From NCBI GenBank assembly GCA_948469375.1, contig CAOKLO010000004.1, forward strand, positions 1 to 64,000: DNA of 64,000 nucleotides, given 5' to 3'. Below, one piece after another: positions 15,340 to 23,583 of the stretch. Made by a program: the position numbers and the translations under genes. Source of the stretch: an uncultured bacterium. GTDB taxonomy: Bacteria > Bacillota > Clostridia > Oscillospirales > Oscillospiraceae. The notes under the pieces are model-generated. The model searched no databases. It was not told the origin of the DNA and saw only the letters and a program-made list of their open reading frames with translations. Numbering within the stretch: position 1 is the stretch's first letter; each line of letters starts with the position of its first letter.

Positions 15340-15469
15340 ATTTTGGTCCCTCCTTTGCTCGTCCCCCTATATATACGGCAGAACGCCTGAAATCATGTCC
15401 TCATCAGGGGGCCCCATGGCATATTCCGACAGCAATCCCAATAAATACGCTTTTTCCCCAATTTTTTGA

Positions 15470-15497
15470 TTGACAAAATTATACGTTATGTTATAAT
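15470..15497 (+). promoter_or_regulatory. abrB promoter
   Basis: Perfect TTGACA (15470-15475) and TATAAT (15492-15497) with a 16-bp spacer. The segment 15479-15497 recurs with 16/19 identity at 15928-15946 beyond the gene. Confidence 0.85.
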
Positions 15498-15555
15498 AGA
15501 GAGGAAGTATGAGCTGCACCCAAATTCATTGCATGGCGCAAGGAGGATTTCGAAC

Positions 15556-15798
15556 ATGAAAGCGACCGGAATTGTCCGAAAAGTCGATGAGCTGGGGCGC
15601 ATTGTGCTGCCTATCGAGCTGCGCCGAACCCTGGACATCGCGGAGCGCGACCCACTGGAGATTTATGTTGACGGCCCTTCCATCATTCTGAACAAGTACC
15701 AGCCCGCCTGCATTTTCTGCGGGGATTCCCGGGAGATCACGTCCTTCAAGGGGAAAAACATCTGCACTGGCTGCCTGAAAGACCTGGGCGGCAAATAG
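15556..15798 (+). CDS. abrB: AbrB/SpoVT-family transition-state regulator with zinc ribbon
   Basis: An 80-residue DNA-binding protein. Residues 1-47 form the swapped-hairpin AbrB domain (MKATGIVRKVDELGRIVLPI). The C-terminal part has two CxxC pairs (Cys52/55 and Cys70/73), a zinc-ribbon-like knuckle also found in AbrB of Clostridia. Such proteins act as tetramers that repress stationary-phase and sporulation genes. ATG at 15556 follows AAGGAGG by nine bases; the longer reading frame upstream overlaps the promoter. It is monocistronic, with its own promoter and terminator, and sits beside spmAB. Confidence 0.92.
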   Translation: MKATGIVRKVDELGRIVLPIELRRTLDIAERDPLEIYVDGPSIILNKYQPACIFCGDSREITSFKGKNICTGCLKDLGGK

Positions 15799-15822
15799 TT
15801 CCCCTGCTCCGGTTGTTGTACG

Positions 15823-15850
15823 AAAAGCCGCCTGCCAGGCGGCTTTTTTG
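15823..15850 (+). terminator. Terminator of abrB
   Basis: A perfect stem AAAAGCCGCCTG (15823-15834) with CAGGCGGCTTTT and six T in all. Confidence 0.9.
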
Positions 15851-16205
15851 CTGCAAAAATTTTTTGTGCGGTTTCTTTTTTCGACAAATTTTGTGCGCCA
15901 TTTTTCCTGCAGTATTTTCCAGAAACATTATACCATATGTTATCATTTCCAAGCACTGGCAACACAGGCAAAAGATAGCAGGGGAGCGCCCCCCCGCAGT
16001 CCCCCTCGAGAGTCTTCGGCGGCCTGTTTTTTGCTTGTGCCTAAAGTAGACAAAGACACACTTATGGGGCGGCCTGGGCGGGCCGCCCCATAAGGACCCC
16101 TTTTTACGGGGATGCTATATGCGGGTGCAGGGGAAGTGTTCCGGCGCCAGCGGCTTTCGACGCTGGCGCTTCTATTTTGCATTTTCTTGGCGCGATTCGG
16201 ACAAA
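15851..16205. other. Hairpin-rich non-coding gap
   Basis: No convincing ORF. It contains AT-rich DNA to 15950 including a second copy of the abrB promoter motif (15928-15946), an ACAGGC/GCCTGT stem ending in TTTTTT near 16035, a perfect 14-bp GC-rich hairpin (about 16059-16093) followed by CCCCTTTTT, and a hairpin (CGCCAGCG/CGCTGGCG) followed by TTCTATTTTGC near 16146-16180. One or more small RNAs are possible. Confidence 0.4.
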
Positions 16206-17048
16206 TCATAAGGATTCATCCGCTTTCTCCGCAATTTGATTGTAGATCCATCGCTTTTTTACGCCAAATTCTTCAGCCGCTTGGGCCGCCGCCTGCTTTA
16301 ACGACAGGCCTCCTTCCCGCAGCTGCTCCGCCCGGACCAGGGCGGCGGTTTCGCCGCCTTCCGCTTTTTGAGGCGGACACCCCGCCACCACCAGCACAAA
16401 TTCTCCCCGGGGCTCCTGCGCCGCATAGTGGCTTTGGGCCTCCCGGATGGTCAGGCGCAAAATCTCCTCGTGGAGCTTTGTCAGCTCCCGGCACACCGCC
16501 ATGGGGCGGTCCGGGCCGAAGGTGGACGACAGGTCGTCCAATGTAGTGCGCAACTTGTGAGGGGCCTCGTAGAAAATCATGGTGCGCTCTTCTGTGGTTA
16601 GGTTGTCCAGCTGGGCCTTTCGGTTCTTTTTGTTCAGGGGAAGGAAGCCCTCAAAGGTGAACCGTCCCGTGGGCAGGCCGGACACGGACAGCGCCACCGT
16701 CAGCGCGCAGGGGCCGGGGACGGCCTCCACCGCCACCCCGTTCGCGGCGCACAGGGCCACCAGGTCCTCGCCGGGGTCGGAGATGGCCGGAGTGCCCGCG
16801 TCGGTGACAAGGGCGCAGTTTTCTCCCGCCTCCAGCCGCCGCAAAATGCCGGGGCCCGCCGTATCGCAGTTGTGGCGGTGGTAGGTCACCATGGGCTTTT
16901 TCAGCTCCAGGTGGTTGAGCAGCTTCACCGTCACCCGGGTGTCCTCGGCGGCGATGAAATCCACGGACTCCAGCGTCTCCGCCGCCCGGCGGCTGACGTC
17001 GCCCAGGTTCCCGATGGGGGTGGGCACCAAATAGAGCTTCCCGGCCAT
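16206..17048 (-). CDS. rsmI: 16S rRNA (cytidine-1402 2'-O) methyltransferase
   Basis: A 280-residue tetrapyrrole-methylase-fold enzyme that 2'-O-methylates C1402 in the ribosomal P site. Diagnostic segments are the N-terminal LYLVPTPIGNLGDVSRRA, EDTRVTVKLLNHL, LVTDAGTPAISDPG and GRFTFEGFLP, followed by FYEAPHKL; the C-terminal helical RsmI domain ends near KKRWIYNQIA. Length is normal. The ATG has AAGGAG about nine bases upstream. It lies 52 bases after the MerR-RDD gene on the same strand. The segment between contains a short GTCTC/GAGAC hairpin. Confidence 0.95.
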   Translation of the reverse strand: MAGKLYLVPTPIGNLGDVSRRAAETLESVDFIAAEDTRVTVKLLNHLELKKPMVTYHRHNCDTAGPGILRRLEAGENCALVTDAGTPAISDPGEDLVALCAANGVAVEAVPGPCALTVALSVSGLPTGRFTFEGFLPLNKKNRKAQLDNLTTEERTMIFYEAPHKLRTTLDDLSSTFGPDRPMAVCRELTKLHEEILRLTIREAQSHYAAQEPRGEFVLVVAGCPPQKAEGGETAALVRAEQLREGGLSLKQAAAQAAEEFGVKKRWIYNQIAEKADESL

Positions 17049-17100
17049 GCTTCAAAACTCCTTTGCGGACCGGTCTCTGTTTCGAGACGGGCCTCATTTG

Positions 17101-18630
17101 TTATTCGATCAGCGAAATAGTCACCGTTTTTTCACAGTGGCGGGGCGTCTTTGCGTCCTCCAGCCACAGTTGGCCAATCCCGCTCGCGTACTCATAGCCG
17201 GTATACTCCGCCTGCTGGCTGATATGCAGGCCCCGGAAATCCGCCTCCAGGTCCTCCCAGGTGCTCAGCAGCTTATTTGCGGCCTCCATGGTTGACAGGA
17301 CGTTCAGCGGGTTTACCCCATCGGCGGACCCGATCAGCGCCATTACCGCAATGGTCTCCCGGAAACCGCTGCCCACATAGGCGTACCGGCTCTCCATATG
17401 GAGTGCGACCGCCGTCACGCGGCCGTCCGTCACGGTGAACTCGGGCTCCGTGTAGCTCGTGTCGTCCAAGAGGATCACCGTTTGGCCAATGGAAGCCTCC
17501 CGCTTCTTCCAGTGTCCCTCCTCGTCCAGCGTGGGTTCATCGTAATCGCGGCCCGCCGTCTGTGCCCGCAGGCTGTGGTTGTAATTCCGGGCAAATTCCG
17601 CCACGGTCAGCTCACCCAGGCAGGGAGGCACGAAGCACCACAGCATGGCTGCCTGCAGCGCCACACAGCACACAATCTGCACGCCCACAAAGAGCCATCC
17701 GCCGCCGGTTTCCCGCTCCGCCTCGGTGTAGTCCAGCCGGTCGTCCTTCATCTTCCGCAGGGCTTTGGTGTAGCGGTAGCCCTCGTCATGGTCCCAATAG
17801 CAATCCTGTCCCTGCTCCAGCCCCAGTTTCCGGGCCTGCCACATCTTCCACCAGCCCCAAATGGGGATATACCAGCCGTAGCCGTCCCGAAATACGGCAT
17901 AGCTGCGCTGATAGCCCTGGGCCAGCGTCAGCTTATCGCCGTCCTCATCCCGGAGCGTCAGGCCGAACACCCATTTCCCCGGAGTCCAGCCCCAGAAATG
18001 AAGCCACAGCGGCTCCAACGCCAGGGCAAGTACCAGCGCCGCCAAACCAAACAGGAACTTCACAACGGGGCCACCCGTCTGGAAACGCACAAAGCCTGGG
18101 TCCCGGGTCAGGAGCAGCCAGGTCACATTGATGAGCGTGTCGTAGAGCGTCACATCCATCGCCCGGGCAAACAGCCGCTGCCAGGGGTGATAGCAGGCCC
18201 GGGGCGCGCCGAACTTGTCTGTTTTGGAGGCCGGAGTCGGCGGCTCCGGAATCTGGGGCCGCTCCGGCGCCTGGAGCCGCCCCAGCCAGGGCTGAGGGTC
18301 CAGGACGGTGTACTCCACTCCGGACCGCTCCAGCTCCCGGCACACCTGAACCGCCCGCTCAATGATGGTCTTGTCCCCCTCCAGCCTGGTCAGCTGGGCA
18401 AACAGGGCCTGCTCCAGGGTGAGCGTTCCCTGCTGGACCCTGCGGATGGTCCCAATATCCAGCTGGAGCTGCCGCAGCAGCTTGATCTTTTCCAGCGTGC
18501 GCACATCCTCCTCCGAGTAGTCCCGGTAGCCGTTTTCCAGGCGCTTGGGGGACACCAGGCCCTCTCCCTCGTAAAAGCGGATGTTTGCTCTGGTCATACC
18601 TGTTTTGTTCTCTAACTCCTTGATGGTCAT
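17101..18630 (-). CDS. MerR-RDD fusion: membrane-anchored transcription regulator
   Basis: A 509-residue multi-domain protein. Residues 1-70 are a MerR winged helix (MTIKELENKTGMTRANIRFY); 75-110 a coiled-coil dimeriser; 118-140 a proline-rich linker; 148-300 an RDD domain with its first Arg/Asp signature (FARAMDVTLYD), TM segments near 161-175 and 190-212, and GWTPGKWVFGLTLRDEDGDK; 311-336 another TM segment; 340-509 a Thr/Glu-rich domain, probably extracytoplasmic. MerR proteins are normally soluble, so DNA binding seems coupled to membrane sensing. GGAGG seven bases upstream decides the ATG at 18630. A 19-bp-spacer promoter with a MerR dyad suggests autoregulation. The ligand is unknown. 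Confidence 0.82.
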   Translation of the reverse strand: MTIKELENKTGMTRANIRFYEGEGLVSPKRLENGYRDYSEEDVRTLEKIKLLRQLQLDIGTIRRVQQGTLTLEQALFAQLTRLEGDKTIIERAVQVCRELERSGVEYTVLDPQPWLGRLQAPERPQIPEPPTPASKTDKFGAPRACYHPWQRLFARAMDVTLYDTLINVTWLLLTRDPGFVRFQTGGPVVKFLFGLAALVLALALEPLWLHFWGWTPGKWVFGLTLRDEDGDKLTLAQGYQRSYAVFRDGYGWYIPIWGWWKMWQARKLGLEQGQDCYWDHDEGYRYTKALRKMKDDRLDYTEAERETGGGWLFVGVQIVCCVALQAAMLWCFVPPCLGELTVAEFARNYNHSLRAQTAGRDYDEPTLDEEGHWKKREASIGQTVILLDDTSYTEPEFTVTDGRVTAVALHMESRYAYVGSGFRETIAVMALIGSADGVNPLNVLSTMEAANKLLSTWEDLEADFRGLHISQQAEYTGYEYASGIGQLWLEDAKTPRHCEKTVTISLIE

Positions 18631-18649
18631 ACAGCCACCTCCCAGAGCC

Positions 18650-18680
18650 ATCCTAACCTGTAAAGCTGCTTGACAGTCAA
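18650..18680 (-). promoter_or_regulatory. MerR-type promoter with dyad, 19-bp spacer
   Basis: TTGACT (18680-18675) and TAGGAT (18655-18650) are 19 bp apart on the minus strand. The spacer holds the dyad CTGTCAA-5 bp-TTTACAG (6 of 7 positions symmetric). It lies 20 bases before the MerR-RDD start. Confidence 0.7.
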
Positions 18681-18808
18681 GCGTTTTTTGGAAAAAGAGC
18701 AAAATTTCAGTGTCCAGCAGCTTGATGCGGCTCCGCCGCCGGGCGCAAGTTCAAAACCACGCAGCACTTTGGAAGCAAACTAAAAGTTCTTTTTGATTGC
18801 TTTTTCTT

Positions 18809-20977
18809 TCAAGAAAAAGCAATCCTGTCCTTGCGCATGGTCAGCGAGATACGCTTTTTCTTCTCGTCCACTTCCTTGACCCACACCGTCACCACATCCC
18901 CCACGCTGAGCACCTCGGAGGGGTGTTTCAAATAGCGGTCGCAGATCTGGCTGATGTGGACCAGCCCGTCCTGGTGGACGCCGACGTCCACAAAGGCTCC
19001 GAAGTCGATGACGTTGCGCACGGTGCCCTTCAGCTCCATGCCGGGCTTCAGGTCCTTCATGTCCATCACGTCGGTGCGCAGCACGGGGGCGGGCAGCTCG
19101 TCCCGGGGGTCCCGGCCCGGCTTGACCAGCTCGGCGGCCACGTCCAGCAGGGTGGGCACGCCCACGCCGCACTCAGCCGCCGCCTTATCCTGGCCGTAGG
19201 CGGCCAGACGGCCCTTCAAATCCCTAAGCCTGCCCGCCTTTACGTCTGCCATATCGTGGCCGCACAGGGCCAGCAGCTTTTCCGCTGCGGCGTAGCTCTC
19301 CGGGTGGACGGCGGTGTTGTCCAGGGGAGAATTGCTCTCCGGCACCCGCAGAAAGCCCGCCGACTGCTGAAACGCCTTGGGCCCCAGCTTGGGCACCTTC
19401 AAAATCTGCTTTCGGGTGGTAAAGGGGCCGTTTTCCTCCCGGTACTTCACAATGTTTTTGGCCGTGGTCCCGTTCAGCCCCGCAACACGGGTGAGCAGCG
19501 GCGCGGAAGCGGTGTTCACGTCCACCCCCACGGCGTTGACGCAGTCCTCCACCACGCCGTCCAGGGCCTCGCCCAGCCGGGCCTGGGGCATGTCGTGCTG
19601 GTACTGGCCCACGCCGATGGATTTGGGGTCGATCTTCACCAGCTCCGCCAGCGGGTCCTGGAGCCGCCGGGCGATGGACACGGCGGAGCGCAGATTCACG
19701 TCAAACTCGGGGAACTCCTCGGCGGCCAGCTTGGAGGCGGAATACACCGACGCCCCCGCCTCGTTGACGATGGCATAACTGACCCCGCCGCCCACCTTAC
19801 GGATAAGCTCCACCGCCATCTGCTCGGTCTCCCGGCTGGCGGTGCCGTTGCCGATGGCGATGTGGGCCACCTTGTGCTTTTTGATGAGGACAGCCAGCTT
19901 TTCGATGGCCTCGTACTTCCCCCGCTCGCCGTGGGTGGGGTAGACCACCGTGGTATCCAGCACTTTCCCCGTGGGGTCAACTACCGCCACTTTACACCCC
20001 ATGCGGTAGCCCGGGTCCAGGCCCATGGTGACAAAACCCTTCACCGGCGGCTGCATAAGCAGGGGCTTCAAATTCAGCGCAAACTGACCGATGGCCCCTT
20101 CGCTGGCCCTGTCCGTCAGCTCGGAGCGCACCTCCCGTTCCAGAGAGGGAGCGATCAACCGGTCGTAGGCGTCCTCAGCGGCAGCCTTGACGAACTCCAC
20201 GGCCGCACGGCCCGGCGCCACCCTCCGGCACAGCGCCGCCAGGGCGGTCTCCCGGTCCATGTCCACGGAAACCCTTAAAATCTCCTCCCGCTCTCCCCGG
20301 TTCATGGCCAGCACCTGATACCCCTGCGTTTTGGACAGCTGGCTTGAAAACTCATAGTAAAGGCGGTACACGCTGTCCTCCGGCTCCTTGGCCGCCGCCT
20401 TGGAGCTGATCCCCGCCCGCCGCCAGTACAGCTCGCGAAGCATTTTCCGCACGTCGGCGTCGTCGGAAATAAGCTCTGCCACGATGTCGGACGCCCCCTG
20501 TAAGGCGTCCTCTGCCGTTTCCACGCCCTTTTCCGGGTCGATGAAGTTCGCCGCCTCAGCCAGCGGGTCGGGGCAGGGCGCGCCCTTTGCGAACAGCAGG
20601 TCGGCCAGGGGCTCCAGCCCCTTTTCCTTGGCCATGGTGGCGCGGGTGCGGCGCTTTTGCTTATAGGGCCTGTAAAGGTCCTCCACCTCCGCCAGGGTGG
20701 AGGCGGCGTCGATGGCGGCGGACAGCTCCTCCGTCAGCTTGCCCTGTCCCTCAATGGACTGCTTCACCTCGTCCCGGCGGGTCTGTAGATTGCGCAGGTA
20801 TTGCAGCCGGTCCGCCAATTGCCGGATCAGCTGGTCGTCCATGGCCCCGTGCATCTCCTTGCGGTAGCGGGCGATGAAGGGGACCGTGTTGCCCTCGTCC
20901 AGCAGGGTGATGATATTTTCGATATGCTGCTCCGGGTGGTTCAGTTCCCGGGCCAGAATTTGTATTATTGTCTCCAT
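18809..20977 (-). CDS. tex: Tex-family RNA-binding transcription accessory protein
   Basis: A 722-residue protein with the full Tex layout: N-terminal helical region (TVPFIARYRKEM), YqgF-like RNase-H-fold domain (about 320-450, GLDPGYRMGCKVAVVD), helix-hairpin-helix repeats (about 490-560, NTASAPLLTRVAGLNGTTA and ILKVPKLGPKAFQQSAGFLR), and a C-terminal S1 RNA-binding domain (about 645-718, GTVRNVIDFGAFVDVGVHQDG). Tex binds nucleic acid and influences transcription; it is widely conserved. GAGGAGAC stands about seven bases before the ATG. The stop codon lies inside a hairpin (18796-18825) that may act in termination. The region 18703-18795 shows nothing else. Confidence 0.95.
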   Translation of the reverse strand: METIIQILARELNHPEQHIENIITLLDEGNTVPFIARYRKEMHGAMDDQLIRQLADRLQYLRNLQTRRDEVKQSIEGQGKLTEELSAAIDAASTLAEVEDLYRPYKQKRRTRATMAKEKGLEPLADLLFAKGAPCPDPLAEAANFIDPEKGVETAEDALQGASDIVAELISDDADVRKMLRELYWRRAGISSKAAAKEPEDSVYRLYYEFSSQLSKTQGYQVLAMNRGEREEILRVSVDMDRETALAALCRRVAPGRAAVEFVKAAAEDAYDRLIAPSLEREVRSELTDRASEGAIGQFALNLKPLLMQPPVKGFVTMGLDPGYRMGCKVAVVDPTGKVLDTTVVYPTHGERGKYEAIEKLAVLIKKHKVAHIAIGNGTASRETEQMAVELIRKVGGGVSYAIVNEAGASVYSASKLAAEEFPEFDVNLRSAVSIARRLQDPLAELVKIDPKSIGVGQYQHDMPQARLGEALDGVVEDCVNAVGVDVNTASAPLLTRVAGLNGTTAKNIVKYREENGPFTTRKQILKVPKLGPKAFQQSAGFLRVPESNSPLDNTAVHPESYAAAEKLLALCGHDMADVKAGRLRDLKGRLAAYGQDKAAAECGVGVPTLLDVAAELVKPGRDPRDELPAPVLRTDVMDMKDLKPGMELKGTVRNVIDFGAFVDVGVHQDGLVHISQICDRYLKHPSEVLSVGDVVTVWVKEVDEKKKRISLTMRKDRIAFS

Positions 20978-20999
20978 TTATGTCTCCTCGTTATCGGTT

Positions 21000-21386
21000 T
21001 TACTCCAGACCGGTCTCCCGGCACACAAAGTCCACGCACTGCTGCACCATACGGTCGCAGTGGGGCTTTTTCTCCTCCCCCCGCTCATAGGCCGCCCTCA
21101 GCAGAGCGGCGCAGTCGATGGAGCCGTTCTCCGTGCGGAACTGCCGGATCAGATCCAGACGCTTCTCCTGGGGCAGGCCCAGCCCGCCCAGGGCGGTGAG
21201 TGCGCCCACCAGTGCGCCGCAAGTGGCTCCGCAGCCCATGCCGCCGCCGAAGTTCAGCGCCATGTCATAGGCCTGCTCCCGGCTGATGCCCATGTCCTGG
21301 GCAAAGGGAACCACCACCGCCTGGGCGCAGTTGTAATGAACCTGGGTATCCGCCCGCAGGGCGGCCATATCTTCTTTTCTCGTCAT
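21000..21386 (-). CDS. C_GCAxxG_C_C family protein (putative redox protein)
   Basis: A 128-residue soluble protein of the Cys-patterned family named for its conserved motif. Visible cysteines occur in HYNCAQAVV, in GGGMGCGATCGALVGAL (the GCAxxG core), in IDCAALL and in the C-terminal PHCDRMVQQCVDFVC pair. The family is thought to bind a metal or take part in redox reactions, but no activity is established. GAGGAGCG precedes the ATG. It lies 22 bases upstream of tex on the same strand, so the two may be cotranscribed. A functional link is not evident. Confidence 0.85.
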   Translation of the reverse strand: MTRKEDMAALRADTQVHYNCAQAVVVPFAQDMGISREQAYDMALNFGGGMGCGATCGALVGALTALGGLGLPQEKRLDLIRQFRTENGSIDCAALLRAAYERGEEKKPHCDRMVQQCVDFVCRETGLE

Positions 21387-21525
21387 TGTGATCGCTCCTC
21401 GCTGTACTGTGACGGCGGAGGGCCCTCAACGGCGCTCCGCCTTAGCTTAGAGTATATCACACTTTCCGCCGTTTGAGAAGCGCTGGGGGCGGAAAAGGAA
21501 ATTTCGGGAAATTTTCATTTTTCTC

Positions 21526-21554
21526 TTGACAAATTGGTTAGCCTATGCTATCTT
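21526..21554 (+). promoter_or_regulatory. Orphan promoter with DtxR-like box
   Basis: Perfect TTGACA (21526-21531), 17-bp spacer, TATCTT (21549-21554) on the plus strand. The spacer reads TTGGTTAGCCTATGC, and a 19-bp stretch agrees with the DtxR/IdeR consensus at about 14 positions by my alignment. GTTAGCC recurs downstream near 21565. No gene follows before the terminator at 21622. This 330-base gap has no other feature. Confidence 0.5.
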
Positions 21555-21621
21555 AATACCAGCAGTTAGCCAACGCAAACCAAAACGCTTTCTCCTCCAA
21601 TGTTTCCAATGTTTCGAACCA

Positions 21622-21662
21622 GAATACAGCCCGCACCTGATGGTGCGGGCTGTATTCTTTCC
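21622..21662. terminator. Terminator between the orphan promoter and the ABC operon
   Basis: A perfect 16-bp stem (21622-21637 with 21642-21657, loop TGAT) followed on the plus strand by a T-rich tail. It also lies about 60 bases after the end of the minus-strand ABC operon. Confidence 0.8.
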
Positions 21663-21719
21663 CTCAAACGCGCACAAAACCAGCTCCTGCCGCAGGTGAA
21701 GACCGGTTTTGGCATTTTT

Positions 21720-22520
21720 TCAGTCGGACAGCAGGATGCGGTCGTTGTCCAGGTCCCTGCCTGTGCCCGCCTTGAACCGGCGGAGCAGGTCGTCCACCGT
21801 CATGCCCGCCCGCTCCTGGCCGGACACGTCCAGCACGATCTGTCCGTCGGCCATCATCAATGTGCGGTTTCCCAGCTCCAGGGCCTGCTTCATGTTGTGG
21901 GTGACCATCAGGCAGGTGATGTGGTGGTCCGAAATGATGGTCCGGGTGAGCTCCAGTACCTTTTCAGCCGTGCCCGGGTCCAGGGCGGCGGTGTGCTCGT
22001 CCAGCAGCAGCAGCTTGGGCGTCACTAAAGTAGCCATCAGCAGGGTCAGCGCCTGCCGCTGCCCGCCGGATAGCAGCCCCACCGGCTGGCGCATCCGGTT
22101 TTCCAGCCCCATATCCAGCAGCTTGACCTGTTCGGCAAAAAACTCCTTGTCCTTCCTGGTGATCCGGCTGAATGGGGCCTTGCCGTGGGCCGAGCGCAGA
22201 TAGGCCAGGGCCAGATTTTCCTCAATGGTCATGGTGGGAGCGGTGCCCCGGAGCGGGTCCTGAAACAGCCGCCCAATCACCTTGCTGCGCTTGTGGTCGG
22301 GGATAAAGGTGATGTCACGGCCATCCAGCGCGATGGAACCGCTGTCCACATAAAAGCTGCCTGCGATGGCGTTCAAAAGCGTGGATTTGCCCGCTCCGTT
22401 GGAGCCGATGATAGAGGCGAAGTCCCCGGGCTGAAGATGGAGCGACAGATGGGACAGCGCTGTCTTTTCGTTGACGGTGCCGGGGTTGAAGGTCTTGGAG
22501 ACGTCCACGATGTTCAGCAT
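21720..22520 (-). CDS. ABC transporter ATPase (TrpZ-like)
   Basis: A 266-residue ATP-binding subunit: Walker A GSNGAGKST, Q-loop in GRLFQDPLRGTAP, signature LSGGQRQAL, Walker B LLLLDEHTAALDP and H-loop MVTHN. The GTAPTMTIEENLALAYLR stretch is typical of ATPases paired with pfam04392-type binding proteins. It energises the importer encoded upstream. The ATG at 22520 directly follows the permease stop (TGA-C-ATG), so translation is coupled. It is the last gene of the operon controlled by the T-box at 24731-25005, which points to tryptophan as substrate. Confidence 0.92.
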   Translation of the reverse strand: MLNIVDVSKTFNPGTVNEKTALSHLSLHLQPGDFASIIGSNGAGKSTLLNAIAGSFYVDSGSIALDGRDITFIPDHKRSKVIGRLFQDPLRGTAPTMTIEENLALAYLRSAHGKAPFSRITRKDKEFFAEQVKLLDMGLENRMRQPVGLLSGGQRQALTLLMATLVTPKLLLLDEHTAALDPGTAEKVLELTRTIISDHHITCLMVTHNMKQALELGNRTLMMADGQIVLDVSGQERAGMTVDDLLRRFKAGTGRDLDNDRILLSD

Positions 22521-22521
22521 G

Positions 22522-23439
22522 TCAGCGTTCCCCCTTCCTTCCGGCGGTGAGCTTGCGCCGCTCAAAGCCCACACCCTCCTTGATGGTGGGGGCGGCGATG
22601 GCAAGCGCCACCACCAGGGCAATGAACAGCTTCAGGCACTCCACCGGCACCACCTTAGTATAAAATACGATGGCGTAAATAAAGCGGTAGACGATGGAGC
22701 CCGCCATAACGGCGACGATGCCCTTGCCGATGGTGCGGCGGCCCAGTATGGTCTCGCCGATGATGAGGCAGGCCAGACCGATGACTACAATGCCCGTGCC
22801 CAAGTTGATGTCCACGGTTTTCTGGTACTGCCCCACCACAGCTCCGGACAGGGCGGTGAGGGCGTTGGAGACGCAAAGTCCCACCGTCACCGTATAGGCC
22901 GGGTTGACGGAGGACGCCCGCACCATGTCCCGGTTGTCCCCGGTGGCCCGGATGGACAGCCCCAGCCGGGTGCCCAAAAACAGGTACAGCAACACGCCCA
23001 TCAGGACGGTGACGCCGCCGGACAAAATCAGCTCGTACCAGCCGCCGCCCACGCCGGTGTCCCGCAGCAGAGTGAATATGGTGTCCACCCGGAGCAGGCT
23101 GGCGTTAGAGCTGCGGCCCATGGCGAAAAAGTTCACGGTGTACAGCCCGGTGTTGGTGATGATGCCCGCCAGAATGGAGGGCACGCCCATGCGGGTCTGT
23201 AAAAAGGCGGTGACAAACCCGGCGCAGGCCCCGGCGATCATCGCCGCCGGGAGGGCCAGGATGGGGTGTCCCGCCGCGGCCATGGTCACCGACACGGCCG
23301 CGCCCAGCACAAAGCAGCCGTCGGTGGTCAGGTCGGCCACGTCCAAAATGCGGTAGCTCAAAAACAGGGCCATGGCCACCAGGGCATACTGGAAGCCCAG
23401 GTTCAGGGCGGTTTGAGATATCAATAATATGGAACCCAT
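22522..23439 (-). CDS. ABC transporter permease (TrpY-like)
   Basis: A 305-residue integral membrane protein with eight or more hydrophobic helices, of the branched-chain/ribose-type permease superfamily. Typical segments are RILDVADLTTDGCFVLGAA and GIITNTGLYTVNFFAMG near the N-terminal half and NALTALSGAVVGQYQ with the coupling loop further on. It forms the membrane channel of the predicted tryptophan importer. ATG at 23439 has GGGGAG eight bases upstream; an ATG 18 bases earlier is less well placed. A perfect hairpin separates it from the binding-protein gene. Confidence 0.9.
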   Translation of the reverse strand: MGSILLISQTALNLGFQYALVAMALFLSYRILDVADLTTDGCFVLGAAVSVTMAAAGHPILALPAAMIAGACAGFVTAFLQTRMGVPSILAGIITNTGLYTVNFFAMGRSSNASLLRVDTIFTLLRDTGVGGGWYELILSGGVTVLMGVLLYLFLGTRLGLSIRATGDNRDMVRASSVNPAYTVTVGLCVSNALTALSGAVVGQYQKTVDINLGTGIVVIGLACLIIGETILGRRTIGKGIVAVMAGSIVYRFIYAIVFYTKVVPVECLKLFIALVVALAIAAPTIKEGVGFERRKLTAGRKGER

Positions 23440-23461
23440 GGGTGCTGCTCCCCTCATACCT

Positions 23462-23487
23462 CCACCCCCGGCTTATGCCGGGGGTGG
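23462..23487 (-). other. Intra-operon hairpin between binding protein and permease
   Basis: A perfect 11-bp stem CCACCCCCGGC with loop ATAA, no T run after it. It is 22 bases before the permease start. Such structures often protect the upstream mRNA and give the binding protein a higher yield than the membrane subunits. Confidence 0.6.
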
Positions 23488-23583
23488 ATAAACTTATTGT
23501 GCTTAAACAAACCTAAATCACTCACAGCCCGCCGCCGGAGGGAAACGAAATCTTTACCGCTCCGGCCGTCAGCGGTCTAAAAG

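Noticed and set aside
15950..16180. 6S RNA or SRP RNA
   Set aside because: I looked for the 6S bulge layout and the SRP GGAAG-type loop and found neither; only generic hairpins are seen.
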